Under the pieces are notes generated by a model. The model was not told where the DNA came from. It was given only the letters and a program-made list of their open reading frames with translations, and searched no databases. A stretch of 64,000 bases of DNA from Achromobacter sp. MYb9 (GTDB taxonomy: Bacteria > Pseudomonadota > Gammaproteobacteria > Burkholderiales > Burkholderiaceae_B): assembly GCF_002975275.1 (NCBI RefSeq), contig NZ_PCOQ01000027.1, positions 1-64,000 on the forward strand, written 5' to 3'. The position numbers and the translations under genes are program-made. Shown here one piece after another: positions 26,175 through 36,212 of this stretch. How positions within the stretch are numbered: the stretch's first letter is position 1; every line of letters begins with the position of its first letter.

Positions 26175-27380
26175 ATGAATTCGCGCCGCACCTTTCTCTA
26201 TCGATCCGCCGCCGCGGCAGCCCTGGTATCCGCGCCCTGGGTGGCGCGCGCGCAGGGCGCCACGCCCGTGAAGATCGGCGTGCTGCACCCCGTGACCGGC
26301 GCGCTGGCGTATTCGGGCCAGCAATGCCGCCTGGGCGCGCTGCTGGCGATTGAAGACATCAATAAGGCTGGCGGCATCAAGTCGCTGGGCGGCGCGCCGC
26401 TGGCGGCCGTGCTGGGCGACGCGCAGTCCCGCCCCGAGGCCGGTTCGGCCGAAGTGGAGAAGATGAACGAGGCGGGGGTGTCGGCCATCGTCGGCGCGTA
26501 TGCGTCGGCGATCTGCCTGGCCACGACGCAGACCGCCGCCAAGTACAACCTGCCGCATGTGGTGGACGTAGGCGTGGCCGACCAGATCGTGGAGCGCGGC
26601 CTGAAGAACACCTTCCGCTTCGGCCCCGGCTACCGTGCCTGCAGCGAACGCGCCATCACCGACCTGGCCGCGTTGAACGACGCCGCCGGCAAGCCGGCCA
26701 AGACCGTCATGATCGTGCACGAGGACTCGCTGTTCGGCACCGGCACCGCGGCGCTCCTGTCGAAGTCGCTGCCGCAGCACGGCTTCGAGGTGAAGGACGT
26801 GGTGAAGCACCCGAACCCCACCCGCGACTTCAACAATATCGTGCTGCGCATGAAGTCGGTGAATCCGGACATCGTCATTCCCGCCAACTACTACAACGAA
26901 TACGCGCTGCTGTTGCGCGCCATGAAGCAGCAGAAGGTGCAGCCCAAGGCCATCTATTCGGTGCTGGGAGGCGCGGCGTCCAGCTACAAGTTCCTGAAGG
27001 AATTCCCCGACATCGCCAACGGCATCATCGACTGCAACCATTGGTTCAACCCCAAGGATCCGCGCGTGGCGCCGCTGAAAGCCCGGGTCGAGGAAAAGGG
27101 CGCGTACTTCAGCTATGAAGTCTTCATGACCTACGTCTCGATGCAGTTGCTGGCCGATGCCCTTGAGCGCGCCAAGTCCGCCGACCGCGCCGCCATCATC
27201 GACGCGCTGGCCGCCAGCACCTTCCAGGACAACCTGATGCCGTATGGGCCGACCCGGTTCGTGAACGGCCAGAACACCGGGGCGCGACCGCTGCTGACGC
27301 AGGTGATCGGTGGCGACATCAAGGTGATCGTTCCGGCCGAATATCGCCAGGCCGATGCCATCTTCCCGCTGAAGGCCTGA
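26175..27380 (+). CDS. ABC substrate-binding protein, LIV type, Tat-exported
   Basis: A 401-residue type I binding protein. The signal peptide has a consensus twin-arginine motif (NSRRTFLY), then AAAAALVSAPWVARA with a cut before QGATP, so export through Tat as a folded protein is likely. IGVLHPVTGALAYSGQQ and the GLKNTFRFGPGY stretch are typical of amino-acid/aromatic-compound LIV proteins. GGAGA precedes the ATG, 19 bp after the regulator gene. It delivers the unknown substrate of the catabolic operon to the permeases encoded next. Confidence 0.88.
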   Translation: MNSRRTFLYRSAAAAALVSAPWVARAQGATPVKIGVLHPVTGALAYSGQQCRLGALLAIEDINKAGGIKSLGGAPLAAVLGDAQSRPEAGSAEVEKMNEAGVSAIVGAYASAICLATTQTAAKYNLPHVVDVGVADQIVERGLKNTFRFGPGYRACSERAITDLAALNDAAGKPAKTVMIVHEDSLFGTGTAALLSKSLPQHGFEVKDVVKHPNPTRDFNNIVLRMKSVNPDIVIPANYYNEYALLLRAMKQQKVQPKAIYSVLGGAASSYKFLKEFPDIANGIIDCNHWFNPKDPRVAPLKARVEEKGAYFSYEVFMTYVSMQLLADALERAKSADRAAIIDALAASTFQDNLMPYGPTRFVNGQNTGARPLLTQVIGGDIKVIVPAEYRQADAIFPLKA

Positions 27381-27389
27381 GCGCTAAGC

Positions 27390-28262
27390 ATGCTGGATCC
27401 CGCCATCCTCTTTTCTTCCGTGCTCAACGGCCTGACGACCGGCGCGGTGTATGCGCTGATCGCCCTGGGGCTGACCCTGATCTACGGGGTGCTGCACATC
27501 ATCAACTTCGCCCACGGCGCCGCGCTGATGGTGGCGTTGTACGCCGTCTACCTGCTGAAGGACCGGCTGGGCATCGATCCCTACGCCGCACTGCCGCTGG
27601 TCGTGGCGGGAATGTTCGCGCTGGGCTACGCGCTGCAACGCTTCGTGATCAACCGCGCCAGCCATGGCAAGGACGAGAACATCCTGCTGGTCACGCTGGG
27701 TCTGGCCATCGTGCTGGAGAACCTGGCGCTGGTGTGGTTCAAGTCGGACACGCGCAGCATCGACACGGCCTACACCTTGTCCACCGTGGAGATCGGCCCG
27801 GCCATGATCGCGCTGCCCAAGGTTATTGCCTTTTTCGGCGCGCTGGCGGTGGCAGCGGTGCTGCTCTGGATCCTTCGCGGTACCGACCTGGGCCGGGCGA
27901 TCCGCGCGGTGGCGCGGGAAAAGCAGGGCGCCAGGCTGATGGGCATCGACGTGGAAAAGGTCTATGCGCTGTCGTTCGGCATCGGCATGGCCTGCCTGGG
28001 CGCCGCCGCCTGTTTTCTGTTGCCGGCCTATTACGTCAACCCACAGGTGGGCAGCGGCTTCGTGCTGGTGGCGTTCACCATTGTGGTGCTGGGCGGCATG
28101 GGCAGTTTCGCGGGCGCGCTGGCGGGCGGGTTGCTGATTGGCGTGGTGGAGTCCATCGGAGGCCTGTTCCTGGGCGATTCGCTGGGCCAGATGGGCATTT
28201 TCGCGATCTTCATCGCGGTACTGCTGTTTCGCCCGCAGGGGCTGTTCGGGGCGAGGGGCTGA
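27390..28262 (+). CDS. ABC permease, LivH type
   Basis: A 290-residue inner-membrane permease with about eight helices and the LivH signature GLTLIYGVLHIINFAHGAALMV near the N-terminus. KQGARLMGIDVEKVYALSF is the cytoplasmic coupling loop. It starts 9 bp after the binding-protein stop and is followed 2 bp later by the LivM gene. Second importer in the window, clearly distinct from the one at 10480-13833 because here the permease and ATPase are not fused. Confidence 0.88.
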   Translation: MLDPAILFSSVLNGLTTGAVYALIALGLTLIYGVLHIINFAHGAALMVALYAVYLLKDRLGIDPYAALPLVVAGMFALGYALQRFVINRASHGKDENILLVTLGLAIVLENLALVWFKSDTRSIDTAYTLSTVEIGPAMIALPKVIAFFGALAVAAVLLWILRGTDLGRAIRAVAREKQGARLMGIDVEKVYALSFGIGMACLGAAACFLLPAYYVNPQVGSGFVLVAFTIVVLGGMGSFAGALAGGLLIGVVESIGGLFLGDSLGQMGIFAIFIAVLLFRPQGLFGARG

Positions 28263-28264
28263 GC

Positions 28265-29233
28265 ATGAACCGGGATCTTTGCGCAATCGCGCTATTTGGG
28301 GTGGCGCTGGCCGCCTTCGCGGCATTCGTTCAGTCGGGCGTCTTGCTGACCTTCGTGATGATGTCGCTGTACGCGGCCCTGTTGTCGCAGGCCTGGAACA
28401 TCCTGGGCGGCTATGGCGGCCAGTTGTCTTTCGGCCATGCGCTGTTCTTCGGCGTGGGCGCCTATGCCCAGGCGCTGGGCCAGCTGAACTTCGGGATCAA
28501 CCCCTGGCTGGCGCTGCCGATGGCCATTGCGTTTGGCGCGCTGGCGGGCCTGGCCGTGGGCGGCCTGACGTTCCGCTACGGACTGAAGGGCTCGTACTTC
28601 GCGCTGGTGACGCTGGCGTTCGCCGAGGTCTTCCGCATTCTGGCGTTGTCGGCGTCCTTCACCGGCGGCGGGGTGGGGCTGATGGTGCCGTTGCAGGAAG
28701 GGGCGGCCAATATGCAGTTCGCTTCGCGTCGAGGCTATGTCTACCTGCTGCTGGCCATCGTGGTGCTGGCGCTGGCCACCACGGCCTGGTTGCGCCATTC
28801 GCGTTTCGGCGCCTACCTGCAGGCGGTGCGCGACAACGAGGACGCCGCGCGCGCCATCGGCGTGAACCCGCTGCGCGTGAAGCTGGGCGGCATCGCGCTG
28901 TCGGCGGCGTTCATGAGCGCCGCCGGTGCTTTTTACGTGCAGGTGTTCCAGTACGTCGATCCGGGCATCGCCTTTGGTTCCGCCGTGTCGGTAGAGGCCC
29001 TGGTGGGCGCGATCGTGGGGGGCATGGGCACGCTTTGGGGGCCGGTGCTGGGCGCGGTCGTCCTGCACGGGCTGGCCGACCTGACGCGCAACCTGTTCGG
29101 CGAACTGCCGGGCATCAGCATGGTGATCTACGGCGTGGTGCTCATCTTGATCGTGATGTTCCTGCCGCGCGGCATCAGCGGCGGCGGCCGCTCGCTGGGC
29201 CAGCTGTTCGGCAAGGAGCGCGCCCGTGTCTGA
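28265..29233 (+). CDS. ABC permease, LivM type
   Basis: A 322-residue permease beginning MNRDLCAIALFG. The segment WNILGGYGGQLSFGHALFFG is the LivM hallmark and AVRDNEDAARAIGVNPLRVK the ATPase-coupling loop. The C-terminus ends in a polar tail after FLPRGISGG. Start ATG 28265 follows the LivH stop by 2 bp and its own stop overlaps the LivG start by 8 nt. Confidence 0.88.
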   Translation: MNRDLCAIALFGVALAAFAAFVQSGVLLTFVMMSLYAALLSQAWNILGGYGGQLSFGHALFFGVGAYAQALGQLNFGINPWLALPMAIAFGALAGLAVGGLTFRYGLKGSYFALVTLAFAEVFRILALSASFTGGGVGLMVPLQEGAANMQFASRRGYVYLLLAIVVLALATTAWLRHSRFGAYLQAVRDNEDAARAIGVNPLRVKLGGIALSAAFMSAAGAFYVQVFQYVDPGIAFGSAVSVEALVGAIVGGMGTLWGPVLGAVVLHGLADLTRNLFGELPGISMVIYGVVLILIVMFLPRGISGGGRSLGQLFGKERARV

Positions 29234-29977
29234 AACGCTGCTGCAAGCCCGTAATCTGTCTATCTCCTTCGGCGGCCTGAAGGCGGTCCAGGACGTGGAC
29301 CTGGACGTGCCGCAAGGCTCGCTGACCGCGCTGGTCGGCCCGAACGGCGCGGGCAAGACCACGCTGTTCGCGCTGTTGTCCGGCTTCCTGAAACCGGGCA
29401 CGGGTTCGGTGCACTTTGCCGGCCAGGACATCACGGGCCGCGCGCCGCACGAGTCGGCGCGATTGGGCCTGACCCGAACCTTCCAGATCGTGCAGCCCTT
29501 TGGCGCCCAGACGGTGCGCCAGAACATTGCGGTGGGCGCGCATTTGCGCCTGCGTGATCGGCGGGCGGCGCTGGCCGCGGCCGAAGAGGTTGCCGCGCGC
29601 GTCAACCTGCAAGGGGTGCTGGACAAGCCCGCGGCCGACCTGACCGTGGCGGGGCGCAAACGGCTGGAATTGGCCCGCGCGCTGGCTACGCGACCGCGCC
29701 TGCTGCTGCTGGACGAGGTGCTGGCGGGGCTGAACCCTAGCGAGATCGACGAAATGATTCCGGTGGTGAGAAAGCTGGTGGACGATGGCGTCACCGTGTT
29801 GATGATCGAACACGTCATGCGCGCGGTGATGAGTTTGGCCGAGCACGTGTGGGTGCTGGCCCAGGGCCGGCTGATCGCGTCGGGCACGCCTGGCGAAGTC
29901 ACCTGCGACCCCACGGTGGTGGAAGCCTATCTGGGGCATGGCGCGGCGGCCCGGCTGGCCGCGCAGGGAGCCGCGGC

Positions 29978-29981
<4 letters not shown>
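29226..29981 (+). CDS. ABC ATPase, LivG type (GTG start)
   Basis: A 251-residue ATPase starting at GTG (AAGGAG lies upstream inside livM). Walker A GPNGAGKTT is at residues 38-46, the Q-loop region reads RTFQIVQPF, and Walker B is LLLLDEVLAGL. The signature is LTVAGRK rather than LSGGQ, a variant common in LivG relatives. It overlaps both neighbours and powers import together with the LivF protein. Confidence 0.88.
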
Positions 29982-30688
<707 letters not shown>

Positions 30689-30690
30689 CG

Positions 30691-31959
30691 ATGACCCGGC
30701 CTCAAACCCTGGCCCAGAAGCTGATCGCCGCCGCTTGCGGGCGATCCGCTGTCGACGAGGGCGAAATCGTTACCTGCGCGGTGGACCTGGCGATGTTCCA
30801 TGATTCCAGCGGCCCGCGGCGCCTGCAGCCCATGCTGGAGGAACTGGGCGCCAAGTTGTGGGACCCTGCCAGGATCGTGCTGGTCATCGACCACTACGTG
30901 CCTGAATCCGACGACGAATCGCGCCGCATCGTGCGCATCGCGCGCGATTGGGCGGCGGGGCAGCGGCTGCCCAACGTGTACGACTCGGTCGGCATCTGCC
31001 ATGTGGTCGTGCCTCAGCATGGCCATATCCGCCCGGGCATGTTCTGCGTGGGCGGAGATTCGCATTCGCCCACGGGCGGTGCGTTCGGGGCATATATGTT
31101 CGGCATCGGCAGCACCGAGATGCTGGGGGTGGCCGTCACGGGCCAGATCTGGGTCAAGGTGCCGAAGACGCTGATGATGCGATGGCGCGGGCGGCTGGCC
31201 GCCGGCGTCACGGCCAAAGACATGATGCTGCACATGATCGGCCGCTACGGCATGAATGGCGGACGCTACCAGGCGGTTGAGTTCTGCGGCGAGGCCGTGC
31301 GCGCGCTGTCCATGCAGGAACGCATGACCTTGTCCAACATGAGCGCCGAGCTGGGTTCGCAGGTGGGGCTGATCGCGCCCGACGAGACCACCGCCGCCTA
31401 TCTGCGCGAGGCGGGCGTGGCGCAGGAGCTGGACCTGGATCGCTGGCGAAGCGATGCGGACGCGGACGCCGAATGGCACGACTTCGACGCCGATTCGCTG
31501 GCGCCCCAGGTTGCCGCCCCGCACAGCCCGGCCAATGCGCGCGACGCGGATCAGTATCGCGACGTGCCGGTGCAGGTGGCGTATATCGGCGCCTGCACCG
31601 GCGCCAAGCTGGAAGATCTGCGCGCCGCCGCCAGCGTGCTGCGCGGGCGCCGGCTGGCCGACGGCATGCGCCTGATGGTGGCCCCGGCCAGTAGCCAGGA
31701 CCAGCGGCAGGCCGAGCAGGAAGGGGTGATGCAGTGGCTGCGCGAGGCCGGTGCCCAGGTGCTGCCCACGTCTTGCGGCGCCTGCGCAGGCTATGGCGGC
31801 TCCATCCCCGACGGCGCCAGCGTCATTTCCACGACCGCGCGCAATTTCAAGGGGCGCATGGGCTCGGAGACCGCGCAGGTCTACCTGGCGTCGCCCTATA
31901 CCGTGGCGGCCTCGGCGGTGGCCGGGCGCATCGCCGATCCGCGGGAGTTCATGGCATGA
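30691..31959 (+). CDS. LeuC/aconitase-family hydratase, large subunit
   Basis: A 422-residue protein of the 3-isopropylmalate dehydratase/homoaconitase large-subunit family, which adds or removes water at substituted malates and maleates. The [4Fe-4S] ligands are kept: Cys302 in GACTGAKLEDLR, Cys362 and Cys365 in TSCGACAG. GDSHSPTGGAFGAYMFGIGSTE is the family's substrate loop. The partner small subunit overlaps its stop. No leuB or leuA is near, so leucine synthesis is unlikely. The subfamily also includes dimethylmaleate hydratase of nicotinate fermentation, which suits the lyase and ring-opening genes downstream. The exact substrate is unknown. Confidence 0.85.
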   Translation: MTRPQTLAQKLIAAACGRSAVDEGEIVTCAVDLAMFHDSSGPRRLQPMLEELGAKLWDPARIVLVIDHYVPESDDESRRIVRIARDWAAGQRLPNVYDSVGICHVVVPQHGHIRPGMFCVGGDSHSPTGGAFGAYMFGIGSTEMLGVAVTGQIWVKVPKTLMMRWRGRLAAGVTAKDMMLHMIGRYGMNGGRYQAVEFCGEAVRALSMQERMTLSNMSAELGSQVGLIAPDETTAAYLREAGVAQELDLDRWRSDADADAEWHDFDADSLAPQVAAPHSPANARDADQYRDVPVQVAYIGACTGAKLEDLRAAASVLRGRRLADGMRLMVAPASSQDQRQAEQEGVMQWLREAGAQVLPTSCGACAGYGGSIPDGASVISTTARNFKGRMGSETAQVYLASPYTVAASAVAGRIADPREFMA

Positions 31960-32459
31960 CGGACCACAACGGGACGCATCGCGTCTGGCGGGTGGGGGCG
32001 GACATCGACACCGATGCGCTGGCCCCGGGCGCCTATATGAAATTCGGCATCGACGAAATCGCGCGCCATTGCCTGCAACGGGTCCGACCGGAATTCGCCG
32101 GTCAGGTGCAGCCAGGCGACGTACTGGCGGCCGGGCCGAATTTCGGCATCGGCTCGTCTCGCGAGCAGGCCGCCGCCGCGCTCGTGCACCTGGGCGTGGC
32201 CGCGGTGATCGCGCCGTCGTTCAACGGCCTGTACTTCCGAAACGCCTTCAATGTCGGCCTGCTGCTGCTGACCTGCGCGCAAGCGGAAGCGCTGGTCGAC
32301 GGAGAGCGCATCGCGTTCGATCCCGCCGCCGGGCGCATCCGCCGCGCGGACGGCGCCGACCCCGCCGACATGCTCTGCGAGACCGTCCCCCCCTTTCTGA
32401 TGGACATGGTCAGGGCCGGCGGCCTGCTGAACCTGCTGAAACAGCGTCAAACCTTTTAG
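31956..32459 (+). CDS. LeuD-family hydratase, small subunit
   Basis: A 167-residue swivelling-domain partner of the LeuC-like protein. The segment GPNFGIGSSREQAAAAL is the conserved substrate-binding loop, preceded by the GADIDTDALAPG opening. The ATG overlaps the stop of the large-subunit gene (ATGA), so the two are made in equal amounts. Length matches archaeal-type small subunits rather than the longer E. coli LeuD. Confidence 0.87.
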   Translation: MTDHNGTHRVWRVGADIDTDALAPGAYMKFGIDEIARHCLQRVRPEFAGQVQPGDVLAAGPNFGIGSSREQAAAALVHLGVAAVIAPSFNGLYFRNAFNVGLLLLTCAQAEALVDGERIAFDPAAGRIRRADGADPADMLCETVPPFLMDMVRAGGLLNLLKQRQTF

Positions 32460-32469
32460 GAAGAAGATA

Positions 32470-34140
32470 ATGCTTGATCCCGTCACCCTGGCGGTCCTGA
32501 AGGGCCGCCTGGAACAGATTGCCGATGAGATGGACGCGACGCTGTACCGCAGCGCGTTCAACCCCATCATCGCCGAGGCCCACGACGCCTGCCACGGCAT
32601 GTACGACGCGGCCACCGGCGCCACCCTGATCCAGGGCAAATCCGGGCTGCCCGTCTTCGTGGGCGCTATGGCGTTCGCCGTCAAGGCGGCGGCGAAGGCG
32701 GCCGCCGAGCGCGGCGGCATGGTCGAGGGCGACGTCTGGTTGTTCAACGACCCTTACGAAGGCGGCACGCACGCGAACGACTTCAAGCTGGTGCGTCCGG
32801 TGTTCCGGGGCGGGCGGCTGTTCTGCTTCCTGGCGTCGGCCGCGCATTGGCACGATGTGGGCGGCGCGGTGCCCGGCAACTACAACCCGGCGGCTACCGA
32901 ATGCTGGCAGGAAGCCGTGCAGATCCCGCCGGTGCGCATCGTGCGCGCGGGCGTCCTGGACCCGGACGTGCTGGCCATCCTGAAGGCCAACACCCGCTTG
33001 CCCGACAGCCTGTGGGGCGACTTGAATGGCCAGTTGGCCGCGCTGGAGCTGGGCGCGGGCCGGCTGGGCGGGCTGCTGGACGAATACGGCGACGCCACCG
33101 TGCTGGAATCGCTGGACACCTTGCGCGAACGCGCGCGCCGCTTGATGCGCGACCATATCGCGCGCCTGCCGGACGGAGAATATGCGTTCGAAGACATGCT
33201 GGACAACGACGGCGTGCGCGACGTGGCCCTGCGCATCGCGCTCAAGCTGAAGATCGACGGCGACCGGCTGACGCTGGATTTCAACGGCACCTCGCCCGCC
33301 TGCGCCGGTCCGGTCAATATATCCCGCGCCACCGCCATCGCGGCGTGCTACGTGGCGCTGAAGCACCTGTTTCCGGACGTGCCGGCGAATGCGGGCGTGC
33401 TTGACGCGGTGGACGTGGTGCTGCCCGACGGCATGGTCATCTCGGCGGACCGCCCGCGCCCGGTGGGTGGCTACACCGAGACCATTCTGCGCATGATCGA
33501 CGTTATCTTCTGCGCCATGGCGCAAGCCTCGCCCCAGCGCGCCATGGCGCAGGCCTACGGCACGATCAACGCGCTGTCCATTGCCGGCTACCGCAGCGAT
33601 GCGGCGCGCAAGGGGCAGCGCTGGGTGATGTTCAGCTTCTTCGGGGGCGGCCATGGCGGACATTCCGATGGCGATGGTTTGAGCCACGGCAATGCACCCA
33701 TTTCCACCGCGACCATTCCGCCGCTGGAGATCCTGGAGGCTGCTTATCCGGTGCGCTTCACGCAGTGGGCGCTGCGCCCGGATTCGGCGGGTGACGGCGC
33801 CCATCGCGGCGGCCTGGGCGCCATCTACGAAATCGAGCTACTGGAAGACGGCGCCGAGGCATTCATCTTCGGCGAACGGGGGCGTAGCGCGCCCAAGGGC
33901 ATCGCGGGCGGCGGCGAGGCCGCATTGAACGTCTTCCGTTATCGGCAGGACGGGCAATGGCGCACGCCGCCCATGACTTCCAAGATGCTGGGTATCCAGT
34001 TGCAGCGGGGCGACCGCGTGCGACTGGAAACGCCGGGTGGCGGCGGGTATGGCGAACCGGCGGCGCGTTCGGCCGCTGCGCGCGAACACGACCGCAAGAT
34101 GGGCTATGTAGGCGACAACAAGAAGGAGCAGTCGGCATGA
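32470..34140 (+). CDS. hydantoinase B/5-oxoprolinase family subunit
   Basis: A 556-residue HyuB-family protein. It opens DPVTLAVLKGRLEQIADEMDATLYRSAFNPIIAE and contains the FNDPYEGGTHANDFKLVRPVF and DFNGTSPACAGPVNIS blocks, all family hallmarks. With the HyuA subunit such proteins open lactam, hydantoin or imide rings with ATP (N-methylhydantoinase, 5-oxoprolinase, caprolactamase) or, in another branch, carboxylate ketones. AGGAAGAAG precedes the ATG, 10 bp after the LeuD-like gene. Unusually the B gene comes first here. Confidence 0.87.
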   Translation: MLDPVTLAVLKGRLEQIADEMDATLYRSAFNPIIAEAHDACHGMYDAATGATLIQGKSGLPVFVGAMAFAVKAAAKAAAERGGMVEGDVWLFNDPYEGGTHANDFKLVRPVFRGGRLFCFLASAAHWHDVGGAVPGNYNPAATECWQEAVQIPPVRIVRAGVLDPDVLAILKANTRLPDSLWGDLNGQLAALELGAGRLGGLLDEYGDATVLESLDTLRERARRLMRDHIARLPDGEYAFEDMLDNDGVRDVALRIALKLKIDGDRLTLDFNGTSPACAGPVNISRATAIAACYVALKHLFPDVPANAGVLDAVDVVLPDGMVISADRPRPVGGYTETILRMIDVIFCAMAQASPQRAMAQAYGTINALSIAGYRSDAARKGQRWVMFSFFGGGHGGHSDGDGLSHGNAPISTATIPPLEILEAAYPVRFTQWALRPDSAGDGAHRGGLGAIYEIELLEDGAEAFIFGERGRSAPKGIAGGGEAALNVFRYRQDGQWRTPPMTSKMLGIQLQRGDRVRLETPGGGGYGEPAARSAAAREHDRKMGYVGDNKKEQSA

Positions 34141-36203
34141 GCGCGGCAGATGGAATGAACCCCCCGCAGGGATTGGTCGTGGGGGTGGACGTGGGCGGCA
34201 CGTTCACGGACCTGTTCGTGCTGGACGAGGCAGGCGGCGCCGCGCGCGTGGTCAAGGTGCCGTCGACGCGCGGCGAAGAAGCGCGTGGCTTCATGAACGG
34301 CATCGCCCGGGTGGCCGACGGCGCGGGCGCCATCGCCACCATCGTGCACGGCACCACCGTGGGCACCAACGCGTTGCTGGAGCGCAAAGTGGCGCGCACG
34401 GGCATCATCACGACGGTCGGGTTCCGCGATGTGCTGGAAATGCGGCGGCGCGACCGGCCCCAGACCTGGGGGCTGCGCGGCAACTACGAGCCGATCGTTC
34501 CGCGCGACCGGCGCCTGGAGGTCAGCGAGCGCGTGCTGGCCGACGGCACGGTGCACACGCCCGTGGACCTGGACGAGGTCGAGGCGGCCGCCCGCGCGCT
34601 GCTGGCGCAAGGCTGCGAGGCGGTATGCGTGTTCTTCGTCAACGCCTACGCGAACCCGGTCAACGAGGCGCAGGCGGCGGCGCGCGTGCGCGCGGTCTGG
34701 CCCAATGGCAACGTGACGGCGGCGACCGAGGTGCTGCCCGAAATCCGCGAATTCGAGCGCTGCTCGACGGCGGTGCTCAACGCCGCCTTGCAGCCGGTGG
34801 TGGGCGGCTATCTGACCCGTCTGGAGTCCGACCTGCGCGAGCACGGCTTCGGAGGCGAACTGCTGGTCGTGCAAAGCAACGGCGGCGTGATGTCCCGGCA
34901 GACGGCATGCGACGTGCCGGTGCGCACCGCGCTCTCGGGGCCGGCGGCCGGCGTGATCGCCTGCGCGGCCATCGCGCGAGCCGCCGGCTTTCCCGACGTT
35001 GTCACCGGCGACATGGGCGGCACGTCGTTCGACGTATCGCTGGTGGCGGGCGGCGAGGCCTCGCTGTCCGCGCAGACCGTGATCGACTTCGGCATGGTGG
35101 TGCGCGCGCCGATGATCCAGATTGAAACCATCGGCGCGGGCGGCGGGTCGATCGCCAGCGTCGATGCGGGAGGCCTGTTGCAGGTTGGTCCCGAATCCGC
35201 GGGCAGCAACCCCGGCCCGGCCTGCTATGGCCGCGGCAATACCCGGCCCACCGTCACGGATGCCAACGTGTTGCTGGGCCGCATTCCGGCCGACCGCCCG
35301 CTGGGCGGCGGGCTGCTGGCCACCATGAACGCGGACCTGGCGCGGGCCGCCATCGACGAGCATGTCGCCAGGCCGCTGGGGCTGGACGTCCATGCGGCGG
35401 CCGAGGCGATCCTGACCGTGGCCAACGCCAAGATGGCGGGCGCGATCCGGGTGGTCTCGATCGAACGGGGACACGATCCGCGCAAATTCGCCTACATGCC
35501 GTTCGGCGGGGGCGGCGCGTTGCACGTGTGCGCGATGATGAATGAAGTCGACGCGGCCCACGGCATCGTGCCGCGCTACCCGGGCGTGACGTCGGCGCTG
35601 GGTTGCGTCATGGCCGATATGCGGCACGACGGCGTGCAGACGTTGAACTCGGCGCTGGACGCGCTGGATACCGACGATCTGCTTGCGCGCATCGACGGCC
35701 TGGCGGCCGCTTGCCAGGAACGGCTGGACTCCGCGGGCGTGACCTTCGAGGGCGTCCGTGAAAGCATCGAGCTGGACATGCTGTACGTGGGCCAAAGCCA
35801 TACCGTGCGCGTGGAAGTCGCGCGCAATGCGCTGACACGCCCGGGTATCGCCGCCGCCTTCGAGGGCGCTTACCGCGCGGCGTTCGGCCGTAGCCTGAAC
35901 GGCATCGCCGTGCGCATCCTGAATCTGCGCTATGCCCGCATCGGGCAGCGTCCCAAGTTCGATCTGGCGCTGTTGGCGCCGACTTGCCTGGAGATGCCGT
36001 CCGCGCTGGGCACGCAACGCGTCTTCCACGCCGGCCATTGGCACGAAGCCGCGCGGTACGCACGCCTGGACTTGCCCGTGGGGGCCGAGGTGGCGGGCCC
36101 CGCCATTCTTGAACAACCGGACACCACCATCTGGATCGAGCCCGGCTTTGCCGGCCGCGTCGACGCACTGGGCAATCTTCTGATCACCCGTCGGGACGCC
36201 TAG
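34137..36203 (+). CDS. hydantoinase A/5-oxoprolinase family ATPase subunit
   Basis: A 688-residue HyuA-family protein with an actin-like ATPase core. VGVDVGGTFTDLFVLDE (near residue 14) is the phosphate-1 motif, VHGTTVGTNALLERK follows and GDMGGTSFDVSLV is the second ATP-binding motif. GNTRPTVTDANVLLGR and FGGGGALHVCAM are further family blocks. The start overlaps the hyuB-like stop (ATGA). It should phosphorylate the ring amide so that the B subunit can open it; substrate is not deducible from sequence. Confidence 0.88.
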   Translation: MSAADGMNPPQGLVVGVDVGGTFTDLFVLDEAGGAARVVKVPSTRGEEARGFMNGIARVADGAGAIATIVHGTTVGTNALLERKVARTGIITTVGFRDVLEMRRRDRPQTWGLRGNYEPIVPRDRRLEVSERVLADGTVHTPVDLDEVEAAARALLAQGCEAVCVFFVNAYANPVNEAQAAARVRAVWPNGNVTAATEVLPEIREFERCSTAVLNAALQPVVGGYLTRLESDLREHGFGGELLVVQSNGGVMSRQTACDVPVRTALSGPAAGVIACAAIARAAGFPDVVTGDMGGTSFDVSLVAGGEASLSAQTVIDFGMVVRAPMIQIETIGAGGGSIASVDAGGLLQVGPESAGSNPGPACYGRGNTRPTVTDANVLLGRIPADRPLGGGLLATMNADLARAAIDEHVARPLGLDVHAAAEAILTVANAKMAGAIRVVSIERGHDPRKFAYMPFGGGGALHVCAMMNEVDAAHGIVPRYPGVTSALGCVMADMRHDGVQTLNSALDALDTDDLLARIDGLAAACQERLDSAGVTFEGVRESIELDMLYVGQSHTVRVEVARNALTRPGIAAAFEGAYRAAFGRSLNGIAVRILNLRYARIGQRPKFDLALLAPTCLEMPSALGTQRVFHAGHWHEAARYARLDLPVGAEVAGPAILEQPDTTIWIEPGFAGRVDALGNLLITRRDA

Positions 36204-36212
36204 GAGACCGCC

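Noticed and set aside
30691..32459. Leucine biosynthetic leuCD
   Set aside because: No leuA or leuB nearby, genes sit inside a catabolic/transport operon, and the small subunit is short.
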